From: Marilutibacter chinensis
Lineage (GTDB): Bacteria; Pseudomonadota; Gammaproteobacteria; Xanthomonadales; Xanthomonadaceae
NCBI RefSeq assembly: GCF_021725675.1
Contig: NZ_JAKJPO010000009.1
Location: 62,001 to 126,000 of the forward strand
Length of the DNA stretch: 64,000 bases
Reading direction: 5' to 3'
This document shows, piece after piece, positions 28,792 to 41,847 of the stretch (position 1 is its first letter; every line of letters starts with the position of its first letter). The position numbers and the translations under genes were made by a program. The notes below the pieces were generated by a model, which made no database searches, had not been told where the DNA came from, and saw only the letters and a program-made list of their open reading frames with translations.

Positions 28792-29838
28792 ATGGGCAGG
28801 CGCTCGAAGACCACATCCATCGACATCGCACATCGCGCCGGCGTGTCGCAGGCGACGGTGTCGCGCGTGCTGCGCGGCAGCCCGCTGGTCAACGCCGAGA
28901 CCCGCCGCCGGGTCGAGGAGGCGGTCCGCGAGCTGAACTACAAGGTCGACCGCCACGCCTCCAGCCTGCGCACCCAGCGCTCGGGCACCCTGGCCCTGCT
29001 GCTGTTCGAGGACCCGACCCCGGACGACTCGCACATCAACCCGTTCTTCCTCTCGATGCTCGGCTCGATCACCCGTGCCTGCGCACGCCACGGCCACGAC
29101 CTGCTGGTCTCGTTCCAGCAGCTGTCCGACGACTGGCACGCCGACTACGAGGACAGCATGAAGGCCGACGGCCTGATCCTGCTCGGCTATGGCGACTATC
29201 TCGCCTATCGCGGCAAGCTCGAGACCCTGGTCGAGCAGGGCACGCGCTTCGTCCGCTGGGGCGCGGTGCTGCCCGGCCAGCCCGGCATTTCGATCGGCTG
29301 CGACAATCACCACGGCGGCCGCCTGATCGGCGAGCACCTGACCGGCCTGGGCCGCCGGCGGATCGCGTTCCTGGGCGATGCCTCCAGCCATTACCCGGAG
29401 TTCTTTGATCGCTACCGCGGCTGCGACGCCGCGCTGCACGCGATCGGCCTGGGCATGGACGAAGGCCTGCAGGTGGATGCGGTCAGCTCGGAGGAGGCCG
29501 GCTACGACGCCGCGCGCACCCTGCTCGCACGCAAGGTGCCGTTCGACGCGGTGTTCGCCGCCAGCGACCTGATCGCGATCGGCGCAATGCGCGCCCTGAC
29601 CGAGGCGGGCCTGCGCGTGCCCGAGGACGTCGCCGTCGCCGGCTTCGACGACATCCCGATGGCGCGCTTCGCCCAGCCGGCGCTGACGACGGTGTTCCAG
29701 GACACCTCGCGCGCCGGCGCGATGCTGGTCGAATCGCTGCTCGCGCAGATCCGCGACGAACCGGTCGAGAGCATCACCCTGCCGGCCTCGCTGGTCGTGC
29801 GGCGTTCCAGCGGCGCCGGGTCCGCAGGCATCGCGTAG
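28792..29838 (+). CDS. LacI family transcriptional regulator of the starch/maltodextrin locus
   Basis: 348 residues. N-terminal HTH SIDIAHRAGVSQATVSRVLRG followed by the hinge (VRELNYKVDRHASSLRTQRSG) and a periplasmic-binding-protein-like sensor domain ending VAGFDDIPMARFAQPALTTV. An AGGGAGG site precedes the ATG. It heads the locus of glucan hydrolases and transporters. The five 14-bp near-palindromes (consensus TGNATACGTTTGCA) found at 33.4, 36.9, 49.1 (two) and 53.3 kb are its likely operators; the effector is probably maltose or glucose, which is inference. Confidence 0.88.
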   Translation: MGRRSKTTSIDIAHRAGVSQATVSRVLRGSPLVNAETRRRVEEAVRELNYKVDRHASSLRTQRSGTLALLLFEDPTPDDSHINPFFLSMLGSITRACARHGHDLLVSFQQLSDDWHADYEDSMKADGLILLGYGDYLAYRGKLETLVEQGTRFVRWGAVLPGQPGISIGCDNHHGGRLIGEHLTGLGRRRIAFLGDASSHYPEFFDRYRGCDAALHAIGLGMDEGLQVDAVSSEEAGYDAARTLLARKVPFDAVFAASDLIAIGAMRALTEAGLRVPEDVAVAGFDDIPMARFAQPALTTVFQDTSRAGAMLVESLLAQIRDEPVESITLPASLVVRRSSGAGSAGIA

Positions 29839-29901
29839 CAGCGGCGCCGGCCGCGACGGGCGTTCCCAGGACTCCGGTCGCGGCTGTCGGGATGGCGCGC
29901 T

Positions 29902-31623
29902 TCAGCCCGGTCCGCCGAGCCGCCCGGCCATCGCCGCATCCAGGGCCTGGCGCAGGTCGTCGCGTCGCACCGGTGCGTTCAGCATCCAGACCTGGACGCC
30001 GTGCGCCGGCACGCTCGTGCGCAATGCTCCTGCCTCGCCGACTTCGCGGATCTCGCCGCCGACCGCCTCCTGCCAGCGGCCGGGCTGCAGCCAGCGCGAC
30101 ACCTCGAAATCCGCAGCCGCATCGCCCTTGTTCAGCAGCACCAGCGCGATCTGGGCGAAGTCGCCGTCCTGCAGCACGCGATAGAACGCGGCGCGATCGC
30201 CGGCCATTTCCACGTTCAACTGCAGGCCGCGCTGCAGCGCCGGGGTCGTCGCGCGCACGCGCGCGATCCGTCGCAGCGCGTCGTGGATCGGGTGTCCCGA
30301 GGCGGCGTCGATCCGCGCCTGGCCGAAGTAGTTGCGGTTGCCGGCGTGCTCGGCCGCGCCCCGCATGAAGCCGACCTCCGAGCCCTGGTAGATCACCGGG
30401 ATGCCGCGCGCGGTGAACAGGAAGTTGTGCGCGTCGATGAAGCCGGCGTCATCGGCATCCATCCGCGGCATGTCGTGGTTGTCGTAGAACGTCATCAGCT
30501 CGTACGGGTTCCGGTACGGGCCCCCGATCAGGTACAGCCGCTCGGCGATGCGTTCGTAACCAGGGCTTTCGCCACCGCCGGCACGGCGTGCGAACACCTC
30601 GTCCATGCGCTCCTTCAGCGGGAAATCGAGCACGCTGACGGCGCCATTCTCGGGCCAGGTGAAGGGGGCGATCTTCGCCGGATCGTGGTCGAAGGCTTCG
30701 CCGAACATGAAGAAGCCCGGATGATCGGCGCGGATGCAGTCGCTGAAGCCCTTCCAGAACGCACCCGGCACGTGACGGATGGTGTCGATCCGGAACGCCG
30801 CCGCGCCCTGGTCGATCCACTGCCGGTACGCGCGGCAGAAATAGTCCAGCACCGCCGGATTGGTGTCGTCGTTGTTGGACAGCTGGGCGAGATCGGGCTC
30901 GGTATGGAAGAAGCGGTGCAGCGACTCGTTCGCCGGATCCAGATCGGCCGGTGCCAGGTTCTGGTGATCGGCGACCAGGCGGCCGTCGGCATCGTATATC
31001 TCGCCGAAGCCGGGCTGGTCGGCCGGCATCGTGAACGACGGGGAGCCATGGTTGGCGACGATGTCGAGCACGGTCTTCAGCCCGTACTGCCGCAACCCGG
31101 CGGTCAGGCCGGCGAAATCGAGTCCGGGGCTGGGCAGGTGCTCGTCCAGGCGGAAGAAGTTCACGCCCCAGTAACCGTGATAGCCCGCCTTGCCACGGTC
31201 CTTGAAGAACGCGTCGGATCCGACCGGGTCGCCACCGGTGAAGGCCTCGTCGGGGTTGTCGACGATCGGTGTCAGCCAGACCGCGCCGAAGCCGAGGTCG
31301 GCGATGTAGCCGGCATTGTCGAGCAGGCCCCGGAAATCGCCCCCGAGATAGCCGATGTTGGCGTCATTGGCGTCCGCGCCCGGAACCGGCCGGTCGAAAG
31401 TGCGCCGTGCGGGATCGGGTCCGCCCTGGTCGCGGTGGTCGTTGGACGGATCGCCGTTGACGAAGCGGTCGGTCATCACGAAATAGACCGCATCGGACGC
31501 GAACGGCTCCAGGGTGCCGTAGTACTGCGGCCGCAACGTCGGTGCCGGCGGTTGCGATGCCGGTGGGACGACGTGCGCGCAGCCGGCGGCCATGGCGAGC
31601 GCGAGCGCGAGCGAACGTTTCAT
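29902..31623 (-). CDS. GH13 alpha-amylase-family lipoprotein (cyclomaltodextrinase-like)
   Basis: 573 residues. Lipoprotein signal MKRSLALALAMAAGC. Catalytic GH13 residues: nucleophile Asp280 in FRIDTIRH, acid Glu309 in MFGEAFD, and Asp384 in YDNHDMPR. The C-terminal beta domain ends normally. It should hydrolyse maltodextrins in the periplasm or at the outer membrane. It overlaps the upstream transporter gene by ATGA, so uptake and cleavage are co-translated. Convergent with the lacI gene. Confidence 0.88.
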   Translation of the reverse strand: MKRSLALALAMAAGCAHVVPPASQPPAPTLRPQYYGTLEPFASDAVYFVMTDRFVNGDPSNDHRDQGGPDPARRTFDRPVPGADANDANIGYLGGDFRGLLDNAGYIADLGFGAVWLTPIVDNPDEAFTGGDPVGSDAFFKDRGKAGYHGYWGVNFFRLDEHLPSPGLDFAGLTAGLRQYGLKTVLDIVANHGSPSFTMPADQPGFGEIYDADGRLVADHQNLAPADLDPANESLHRFFHTEPDLAQLSNNDDTNPAVLDYFCRAYRQWIDQGAAAFRIDTIRHVPGAFWKGFSDCIRADHPGFFMFGEAFDHDPAKIAPFTWPENGAVSVLDFPLKERMDEVFARRAGGGESPGYERIAERLYLIGGPYRNPYELMTFYDNHDMPRMDADDAGFIDAHNFLFTARGIPVIYQGSEVGFMRGAAEHAGNRNYFGQARIDAASGHPIHDALRRIARVRATTPALQRGLQLNVEMAGDRAAFYRVLQDGDFAQIALVLLNKGDAAADFEVSRWLQPGRWQEAVGGEIREVGEAGALRTSVPAHGVQVWMLNAPVRRDDLRQALDAAMAGRLGGPG

Positions 31624-33164
31624 CGTGCCGCCTCCGCGATCCCGGCGGGGTGGGCCACCGCCGGCTCGCGCACCCGCAGCACGCACAGGCCGGCGATGAT
31701 CATGCTGACGCCGCCCACCGCCAGCGCATTGACCGGCTCGCCGCCGAGGAAGGCCCTGAGCAGGAAACCGAGCAGGCTGGCGGCGACCAGTTGCGGGATG
31801 ACGATGAAGAAGTTGAAGATGCCCATGTACACGCCCATCTTGTCCGCCGGCAGGCTGTCGGACAACAGCGCGTAGGGCAGCGACAGGATCGATGCCCAGG
31901 CGAAGCCGACGCCGAGCATCGACAGCAGCAGCCAATGCGGGTCGCGGATCCACAGGAACGACAGCAGGCCGAGCCCGCCAAGGCCGACGTTGACCAGGTG
32001 GCTCACGCGCAGGCCCCAGCGGGCGACCATCCACGGAATCACGATCGCCGCCAGCGCGGCGAAGCCGTTGTAGGCCGCGAACAGCACGCCGACCCAGTTC
32101 GCGCCTTCGTTGTACGCGGCCGAGGCGGTGTCGCTGCTGCCGAAGTGGACGTCGGCGACCGCGTCGGTGGTGAAGATCCACATCGCGAACAGCGCGAACC
32201 AGGAGAAGAACTGCACCACCGCCAGCCGCCGCATCATGATCGGCATCGCGCGCAGGTCGCGGACGATGCTCACCGGCATCCACTCCGGCGGCATGAACCG
32301 CACCAGCTGCTGCAGCAAGCCGTACGCGAGCAGCATGCCGGCCAGCACGTACAGCATCCGGTCCCAGCCGAACCAGGCGATCGCGGCGATGCCGGCGGCG
32401 CCGGCCACCACCCAACCCAGTCCCGCGGCGGGGCCGGCGGCGGGCGCGGAGACCGGCCCGTCCACCACCGGTCGCGCATCGGCGAAGGCCAGCAGCTGCT
32501 CGGGCGGATATTCGCGGGTACGCAGCACGGTCCATCCGATCGCGAGGAACAGCACCGCGCCGCCGAAATAGAACGCGTACCGCACCGTGTCCGGCACCTC
32601 GCCCGGATCGGCTGTATTGGACACGCCGACCTGCGTCAGCAGCCACGGCAGCATGCTCGCGACCACCGCGCCGACGCCGATGAAGAAGCTCTGCATCGCA
32701 TAGCCGGCCGGCCGCTGCGGCGGCGGCAGCTGATCGCCGACGAAGGCGCGGAAGGGCTCCATCGCGACGTTGATCGAGGCGTCCAGCACCCACAGCGTGC
32801 CGGCGGCGATCCACAGCCCCGGCGAGTTGGGCATCACGAACAGGGCCAGCGAAGCGAGGATCGCTCCGGCGAGGAAGTACGGCCGCCGCCGGCCGAGGCG
32901 CGGGTGCCAGGTGCGGTCGCTGAGGTAACCGATCACCGGCTGGATCAGCAGCCCGGTCAGCGGCGCCGCGATCCACAGTCCCGGCACCAGGTCCATGTCC
33001 GCGCCGAGGGTCCGGAAGATCCGACTGACGTTGGCGTTCTGCAGGGCGAAACCGAACTGGATGCCGAGGAAGCCGAAGCACATGTTCCAGATATGCCAGA
33101 ACGACAGCGTCGGCTTGCGGGCGGATGGTGAAGGTGCGGAAGCGGCGGTTGTCGCGGAAGTCAT
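31620..33164 (-). CDS. MFS maltodextrin/sugar transporter (MalY/SLC45-like)
   Basis: 514 residues, about twelve membrane segments. LSFWHIWNMCFGFLGIQFGFALQNANVSRIF is typical of the MFS carriers in Caulobacter and Xanthomonas maltose loci, as is PLTGLLIQPVIGYLSDRTWHPRLGRRRPYFLAGAIL (the MFS signature loop). A long cytosolic loop near residue 230 carries a Pro/Ala-rich segment. Inner-membrane proton symport of maltose/maltodextrins is the inferred role. Divergent from the GH13 glucosidase, sharing the operator at 33395. Confidence 0.88.
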   Translation of the reverse strand: MTSATTAASAPSPSARKPTLSFWHIWNMCFGFLGIQFGFALQNANVSRIFRTLGADMDLVPGLWIAAPLTGLLIQPVIGYLSDRTWHPRLGRRRPYFLAGAILASLALFVMPNSPGLWIAAGTLWVLDASINVAMEPFRAFVGDQLPPPQRPAGYAMQSFFIGVGAVVASMLPWLLTQVGVSNTADPGEVPDTVRYAFYFGGAVLFLAIGWTVLRTREYPPEQLLAFADARPVVDGPVSAPAAGPAAGLGWVVAGAAGIAAIAWFGWDRMLYVLAGMLLAYGLLQQLVRFMPPEWMPVSIVRDLRAMPIMMRRLAVVQFFSWFALFAMWIFTTDAVADVHFGSSDTASAAYNEGANWVGVLFAAYNGFAALAAIVIPWMVARWGLRVSHLVNVGLGGLGLLSFLWIRDPHWLLLSMLGVGFAWASILSLPYALLSDSLPADKMGVYMGIFNFFIVIPQLVAASLLGFLLRAFLGGEPVNALAVGGVSMIIAGLCVLRVREPAVAHPAGIAEAAR

Positions 33165-33491
33165 TCAGTGTCCCTGGCGGGTGGGTGCATGCCCGCGTTC
33201 GCTCGCGGCATGCCGGATCGTGGCGCCATTCGCGGGCAGGCGCCACGGCGTCGCCGCACCAGTCGCGCAATCGCCTGCCGCGATGCGGCGGACGGCGCTC
33301 CGGCCATTCCGCCACCCGCGCACGGGCGATGCCGCCAAGTCTGGCAAAGGCAGGGACGCATGCTAGTCAGGCATCGCACTGCAACATGGACAGGTGCAAA
33401 CGTATTCACCGGCCGAGGCCTCCAAACGCCTGTTCCCACGGGCTCCGGCCGTGGAATAGTTGCCGCCGGATCGGAACGGCTGGGGACGGGA
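33165..33491. other. divergent control region (327 bp)
   Basis: Gene-free stretch between the MFS transporter and the GH13 glucosidase. Besides the operator at 33395-33408 it contains imperfect GC-rich inverted repeats around 33180-33300 but no gene or other motif that I can support. Confidence 0.6.
33395..33408. promoter_or_regulatory. putative LacI-family operator 1
   Basis: TGCAAACGTATTCA, reverse complement TGAATACGTTTGCA, identical to the site at 49150-49163. It lies between the divergent MFS transporter and GH13 glucosidase genes, so it could control both. Confidence 0.75.
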
Positions 33492-35108
33492 ATGAAGACG
33501 GCTTCATGGTGGCACGGCGCGGTGATCTACCAGGTCTACCCGCGCAGCTTCCTCGACACCAACGGCGATGGCGTCGGCGATCTGCCGGGCATCGTCGAGA
33601 AGCTCGACTACATCGCCAGCCTCGGGGTGGACGCGATCTGGATCTCGCCGTTCTTCAAGTCGCCGATGGCGGACTTCGGCTACGACATCGCCGACTACCG
33701 CGACGTCGACCCGTTGTTCGGCACCCTCGACGACTTCGACAGGCTGCTGAAGAAGGCGCACTCGCTCGACATCAAGGTGATGATCGACCAGGTGCTCAGC
33801 CACACCTCGGCGCAGCACGCGTGGTTCCAGGAAAGCCGCGAGAGCCGCGACAACGCGAAGGCCGACTGGTACGTCTGGGCCGATGCGCGCGAGGACGGCA
33901 CCCCGCCGAACAACTGGCTGTCGATCTTCGGCGGCGTCGCCTGGCAGTGGGAGCCGCGCCGCGAACAGTACTACCTGCACAACTTCCTGACCTCGCAGCC
34001 GGACCTGAACTTCCACTGCGCCGACGTGCGCGAGGCGACCCTGGACAACGTCGCGTTCTGGCTCGACCGCGGCGTCGACGGCCTGCGCCTGGACGCGATC
34101 AACTTCTGCTACCACGACGCCCAGCTGCGCGACAATCCGCCCAAGCCCGCGCACCTGCGGGTCGGCCGCGGCTTCAGCGCCGACAATCCGTACGCATACC
34201 AGTACCACTACTACAACAACACCCAGCCCGAGACGCTGGTCTTCATGGAAGAGCTGCGCCGGCTGATGGACCGCTACCGCGACGTCGCCGCGCTGGGCGA
34301 GTTCTCGTCGGAGGACTCACTGGCGACCATGGCCGAGTACGTCGGCGACCGGCGCCTGCACATGGGCTACAGCTTCGAACTGCTGACCGACGACTTCAGC
34401 GTCGACTACATCCGAGGCACCGTCGAGAACCTGGAATCGAAGATGCCGCACGGCTGGCCGTGCTGGGCGATCTCCAACCACGACGTCGAACGCGCGGTCA
34501 GCCGCTGGGGCCGCGAACAGGCCTCCGACGCGCTCGCCGCCCAGCTGGTCGCGCTGGTCTGTTCGCTGCGCGGCTCGGTCTGCCTGTACCAGGGCGAGGA
34601 ACTCGGCCTGCCGGAGGCCGAGGTGCCGTTCGAGGCGCTGCAGGACCCGTACGGCATCTCGTTCTGGCCGAACTTCAAGGGCCGCGACGGTTGCCGCACG
34701 CCGCTGCCGTGGACCGATGCCGAGGGTGCGGGCTTCTCCTCGGGCGCGCCGTGGCTGCCGATTCCGGATGCCCACCGCGCGCGCAGCGTGCAGGCGCAGG
34801 AGGCCGATCCCGCGTCGGTGCTGAACCTCACCCGCCGCTTCCTGCGCTGGCGCAAGTCGCTGCCGGCCCTGGTCCACGGCGACATCCGTTTCCTCGACAG
34901 CCACGAGCCGGTGCTCGCCTTCACCCGCAGCCACGGCGACGAGCGGCTGCTGGTCGTGTTCAACCTGTCGGCGACGGCGGTCGACTGGCGGCTGCCCGAC
35001 GGCCTGGACCCGGTGCCGCTCGAGGGCCACGGCCTGCTCGCCGGCACCGTCGCCGACGGCGAGTTGCGGCTGCCGGCGCGCGGCGTCCATTTCGCCCGGC
35101 TGGGGTGA
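33492..35108 (+). CDS. GH13 alpha-glucosidase
   Basis: 538 residues, no signal peptide, so cytosolic. WWHGAVIYQVYPRSFLDTNGDGVGDLPGI is the oligo-1,6/alpha-glucosidase opening. Catalytic Asp201 (LRLDAINF), Glu270 (LGEFSSE) and Asp331 (SNHDVER). It would release glucose from imported maltodextrins for the glucokinase at the end of the locus. Start at 33492 follows GGGACGGGA. Convergent with the halogenase. Confidence 0.92.
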   Translation: MKTASWWHGAVIYQVYPRSFLDTNGDGVGDLPGIVEKLDYIASLGVDAIWISPFFKSPMADFGYDIADYRDVDPLFGTLDDFDRLLKKAHSLDIKVMIDQVLSHTSAQHAWFQESRESRDNAKADWYVWADAREDGTPPNNWLSIFGGVAWQWEPRREQYYLHNFLTSQPDLNFHCADVREATLDNVAFWLDRGVDGLRLDAINFCYHDAQLRDNPPKPAHLRVGRGFSADNPYAYQYHYYNNTQPETLVFMEELRRLMDRYRDVAALGEFSSEDSLATMAEYVGDRRLHMGYSFELLTDDFSVDYIRGTVENLESKMPHGWPCWAISNHDVERAVSRWGREQASDALAAQLVALVCSLRGSVCLYQGEELGLPEAEVPFEALQDPYGISFWPNFKGRDGCRTPLPWTDAEGAGFSSGAPWLPIPDAHRARSVQAQEADPASVLNLTRRFLRWRKSLPALVHGDIRFLDSHEPVLAFTRSHGDERLLVVFNLSATAVDWRLPDGLDPVPLEGHGLLAGTVADGELRLPARGVHFARLG

Positions 35109-35166
35109 AACGGACCGCGGCGGTGCGGATGGCGGATGCCACCCCTGACGACCGTGGGGGCGGCGT

Positions 35167-35230
35167 TAGGAGCGGCGCAAGCCGCGATCGCTTTTTCCGG
35201 CAAACTCCCATCGCGGCTAGTGCCGCTCCC
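35167..35230. repeat. REP-type palindrome (TAGGAGCGGC family)
   Basis: TAGGAGCGGC..GCCGCGATCG and, 15 bases later, CCATCGCGGC..GCCGCTCC form a long inverted repeat. This sequence family is very common between genes in Xanthomonas and relatives. Here it separates two convergent genes and may end both transcripts. Confidence 0.8.
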
Positions 35231-35266
35231 GCGGTCAGCTCTTCGATCGGGTCCATGGCCGGCGCC

Positions 35267-36787
35267 CTAGCCGGCGCTGGCGCAGTACCGGGCGATGAAT
35301 GCGGCGTGGTCGGGCATCGCCTCCGCGCAGCTGTGCAGCACCTTGTGCACGCCGGCGAGCATGGCTGCGCACTCCGCGTCGTCGAGCAGATCGACCATCG
35401 GGTGATAGCTTCGCGGCAGCACGCCCTGCCCGACCAGCACCTGCACCCAGCTGGCCTCGGTGAACAGTTCCTCGTGCTCGCGGTGGACGCGCCCATGGCT
35501 GCGGAACAGCGCGATCCTGTCCGCCAACGTGTCCGGCACCGGCATCGTCCGGCACGCCTGCCAGAACGGCTCGGGCCGCTCGTTGGCGAGGTAGTGCAGG
35601 ATCAGGAAATCGCGCGCCCGGACGTACTCGAACTGGACCTGCCGGTTGTACTCGGCGATGTCGACCGCATCGAAACCGCGGTCGGGAAAGAAGCTGACCA
35701 GTTTCGACAGGCTCTGCTGGATGAAATGGATGCTGGTCGACTCCAGCGGCTCCATGAAGCCGCTGGCCAGCCCGACCGCGACGCAGTTGCGATGCCAGAA
35801 CCGGCGCCGCATGCCGGTGGTGAAGCGCAGCGGACGCGGATCGTCGAGCGCTTCGCCGTCGAGGTTCGCCAGCAGGGTCGCGGCGGCTTCGTCGTCGCTG
35901 ACGTGGGCGCTGCTGTAGACCATGCCATTGCCGGTCCGGTGCTGCAGCGGGATCCGCCACTGCCAGCCCGCGGCGCGCGCGGTCGAGCGCGTGTACGGCG
36001 TCAGCGGCTCGACCGGTGCGCACGGCACCGCCAGCGCGCGATCGCAGGGCAGCCAGTGGCTCCAGTCCTCGTAGCCGGCCCGCAGCGTCTGCTCGATCAA
36101 CAGGCCGCGGAACCCGGAACAGTCGAGGAACAGCTCGCCTCCGACGACCTGGCCATCCTCCAGCGCCACCGATTCGATGAAACCGTCGTCGCCGCGCAGG
36201 CGTACGTCGGCGACCTTGCCCTCGATCCGCCGCACCCCGCGCGCCTCGGCGTACTCGCGCAGGTAGCGCGCGTACAGGCTCGCATCGAAATGGAACGCGT
36301 AGGCGACATTCGACAGCGGCGAATCCTTCAGCTCGCTGCCGCGCAGGAAGCGGTTGCGCCAGGCCGCGACCGCGTTGAACACGTACTCGTCCAGCGCGGG
36401 CGCACGCCCGGTCAGGCGCTCGCGCAGCCAGTAATGGTGGAAGGGCACCGCCCCGAGGTCGCGCCCGCCCACCGCACCGAATGCGTGCATGTAGCGGTGG
36501 CCGGGCCGCAGCCAGCCGTCGAATTCGATGCCGAGCTTGAAGGTGCCGCGGGTCCGGTGGACGAACGCGTTCTCGTCCAGGCCGAGGGTGCGGTTGAACA
36601 GGCGGATCTGCGGGATCGTCGCCTCGCCGACCCCGACCGTGCCGATCTGCTCGGACTCGACCAGGCAGATGTCCAGCCGCCGCTCGCCGGCCGGTGCCCC
36701 CATCAGCCGCGCCAGCACCGCCGCCGCCATCCAGCCCGCGGTGCCGCCACCGACGATCACCACCTTGCCGATCCGCCCGTCTTCCAT
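35267..36787 (-). CDS. flavin-dependent tryptophan/indole halogenase family protein
   Basis: 506 residues. FAD site [14 protein letters not shown] (residues 9-22), [13 protein letters not shown], catalytic Lys84 in [11 protein letters not shown], the halogenase WxWxIP motif at 275-280 (WQWRIP) and the substrate-side Glu in [11 protein letters not shown]. All key residues are present, so it should be active as an FADH2-dependent halogenase with a separate flavin reductase. Such genes recur next to TonB receptors in Caulobacter and Xanthomonas sugar loci; members there halogenate indoles in vitro, but the natural substrate is unknown. Confidence 0.92.
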   Translation of the reverse strand: MEDGRIGKVVIVGGGTAGWMAAAVLARLMGAPAGERRLDICLVESEQIGTVGVGEATIPQIRLFNRTLGLDENAFVHRTRGTFKLGIEFDGWLRPGHRYMHAFGAVGGRDLGAVPFHHYWLRERLTGRAPALDEYVFNAVAAWRNRFLRGSELKDSPLSNVAYAFHFDASLYARYLREYAEARGVRRIEGKVADVRLRGDDGFIESVALEDGQVVGGELFLDCSGFRGLLIEQTLRAGYEDWSHWLPCDRALAVPCAPVEPLTPYTRSTARAAGWQWRIPLQHRTGNGMVYSSAHVSDDEAAATLLANLDGEALDDPRPLRFTTGMRRRFWHRNCVAVGLASGFMEPLESTSIHFIQQSLSKLVSFFPDRGFDAVDIAEYNRQVQFEYVRARDFLILHYLANERPEPFWQACRTMPVPDTLADRIALFRSHGRVHREHEELFTEASWVQVLVGQGVLPRSYHPMVDLLDDAECAAMLAGVHKVLHSCAEAMPDHAAFIARYCASAG

Positions 36788-36861
36788 CGCGCCCCCCGCG
36801 GAATGCCTGCCCGGAGCAAGCCTAGGCCATCCCGCCACGTGCCGGAGACCGCTCATGCGGC

Positions 36862-36875
36862 TGAATGCGTCTACA
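36862..36875. promoter_or_regulatory. putative LacI-family operator 2 (diverged)
   Basis: TGAATGCGTCTACA differs from TGAATACGTTTGCA at three positions. It sits between the divergent halogenase and pullulanase genes, 43 bp from the pullulanase start. Confidence 0.55.
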
Positions 36876-36917
36876 TGCCCATTTCCAACCGTCCGACCCA
36901 TCCCTGCGGAGGCCACG

Positions 36918-39658
<2,741 letters not shown>

Positions 39659-39662
<4 letters not shown>

Positions 39663-41752
39663 TGCCGATCACCACGCCGATCATCCCACCGGACGGCATG
39701 CGAGCCGCCCGGCGTCCGCTGCGCTCGCTCGCCGCCGCACTGGCCCTGGCCGCGACCGCGGCCCTTGCCCCGCTTCAGCGGGTTCATGCCGAGACCGTCG
39801 CCCGGGTCGAGTCGCCCGGCAAGGTGCTCGCGGTCGAGCTCGACATCAGCGAGGGCCGCCTCGCCTATCGCGTGCTGCGTTTCGGCGAGCCGGTGATCGA
39901 CGACTCCCGGCTCGGCTTCAGGCTGCGCGGCGCGGAGAAGCTGGAGCGCAACCTCGCGCTGGCCTCGCAGTCCACTCGCGGCCATGACGAGACCTGGGAG
40001 CAGCCCTGGGGCGAGAGCCGCTTCGTCCGCGACCACCACAACGAACTGCGCGCGCGCTTCACCGAGACGCTCGGCGCCCGGCGCAGCTTCGACGTGGTGG
40101 TGCGGGTGTTCGACGACGGCCTGGGCTTCCGCTACGAGTTCCCCGAGCAGCCCGGAGCCGGCGAACTGATCATCGACGACGAACTGACCGAATTCGCCGT
40201 CCACGACCCGGCGACCGCGTGGTGGATCCCCGCCGGCGAATGGAACCGCTACGAGTACCTGTACCAGCGCACGCCGCTGGAGCAGGTGACCCAGGCGCAT
40301 ACGACGATGACCGTGCGCACCGAAGGTGGCCTGCACATCGCCTTCCACGAGGCGGCGCTGGTCGACTATTCGGGCATGTGGCTGCGCCGCACCGAGGGCC
40401 AGCGCTTCCGCGCGCAGCTGGCGCCGGCCTCGGAAGGCTGGAAGGTCCGTCGCCGCCTGCCGTTCCACACGCCGTGGCGGACGCTGCAGATCACCGACAC
40501 CGCGGCGAAGCTGTACGAATCCTCCGACCTGATCCTCAACCTCAACGAGCCGAACCGGCTCGGCGACGTGAGCTGGTTCGAGCCGGCCAAGTACATCGGC
40601 ATCTGGTGGTCGCTGCACCTGGATACCGAGACCTGGGCGACCGGGAAGAAACATGGCGCGACCACGGCCAACACCCGCCGCTACATCGACTTCGCCGCCG
40701 AGCACGGCTTCCGCGGCGTGCTGGTCGAGGGCTGGAATCCCGGCTGGGACGGCAACTGGTTCGGCAACGGCTACGACTTCGACTTCACCCGCGCCACGCC
40801 CGACTTCGACATCGAGGCGCTGTCCGCCCATGCCGCGTCGAAGGGCGTGCACCTGATCGGCCACCACGAGACCGCCTGCGCGGTCAGCCACTACGAGGAC
40901 CAGATGGAGGACGCGTTCGCGATGAACGCACGGCTCGGCATCGACGCGGTCAAGACCGGTTACGTCTGCGACGCCGGCGGGATCGAGCGCCGCCTCGACG
41001 ATGGCAGCATCGTGCGCGAATGGCACGACGGCCAGTGGAACAGCAACCACCACCTGCGCGTGCTCGAAGCCGCCGCCCGTCACAAGGTCGCGATCAACGC
41101 ACACGAACCGATCAAGGACACCGGCCTGCGCCGCACCTACCCGAACTGGGTCTCGCGCGAGGGCGCGCGCGGCATGGAGTACGCCGCCTGGGGCGACCCG
41201 CCCAATCCGCCCGAGCATGAGACCAACCTGGTGTTCACCCGCATGCTGTCCGGGCCGATGGACTTCACCCCCGGCATCCTCAGCCTGCAGGGCCGCGGCC
41301 AGGCGATCCAGACCACCCTGGCCAAGCAGCTCGCACTGTACGTGGTGCTGTACAGCCCCGTGCAGATGGCCGCCGATCTGCCCGAGAACTACGCCAGGCA
41401 CATGGACGCGTTCCAGTTCATCAAGGACGTGCCGGCCGACTGGGCCGAAACCCGCGTGCTCGACGGCGAGGTCGGCGACTTCGTGACCTTCGCGCGCAAG
41501 GACCGCGACAGCGACGACTGGTACCTGGGCAGCATCAGCGACGAGCACGGCCGCCTGCTGGAGGTGCCGCTGTCCTTCCTCGAGCCCGGCCGCCGCTACA
41601 CCGCGCAGATCTACCGCGACGGCGACGGCGCCCACTGGCGCGACAAGCCGTTCGCGTTCGAACGCGAGCAGCGCGAGGTCACCAGCGCCGATGTGCTGAC
41701 GCTGAAGCTCGCCGCCGGCGGCGGCCAGGCGATCCGCTTCGTCGCGCACTGA
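39659..41752 (+). CDS. GH97 alpha-glucosidase (SusB-like)
   Basis: 697 residues with signal peptide. N-terminal beta-sandwich (SPGKVLAVELDISEGRLAYRVL), then a TIM barrel with GFRGVLVEGWNPGWDGNWFGNGYDFDFT, KGVHLIGHHETACAV, GIDAVKTGYVCDAGG, VAINAHEPIKDTGLRRTYPN (catalytic Glu region) and GPMDFTPGIL. These are strong GH97 signatures. Periplasmic release of glucose from maltooligosaccharides is the known role of SusB. Starts on ATG 39659 inside the pullulanase stop. Confidence 0.94.
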
Positions 41753-41761
41753 GTCGCACCG

Positions 41762-41811
41762 CGCCGGCCTCACGCAGGCCGGCGTGGCGCAGCGGGACCG
41801 GCGGGCCGGTC
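41762..41811. terminator. paired GC hairpins after the GH97 gene
   Basis: CGCCGGCCT-cacgc-AGGCCGGCG (41762-41784) followed by GGACCGG-cggg-CCGGTCC. No T-tract. Placement suggests transcript end between the GH97 and NMO genes. Confidence 0.4.
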
Positions 41812-41847
41812 CGCTAGACTGGGCGCATCGTTGAACGGAGCCGCACG

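Noticed and set aside
31624..33315. N-terminal extension that would fuse the GH13 lipoprotein to an upstream frame (1137 residues in total)
   Set aside because: The extension lies in the wrong frame over the MFS transporter gene and is low-complexity. The lipoprotein signal at 31623 is the real start.
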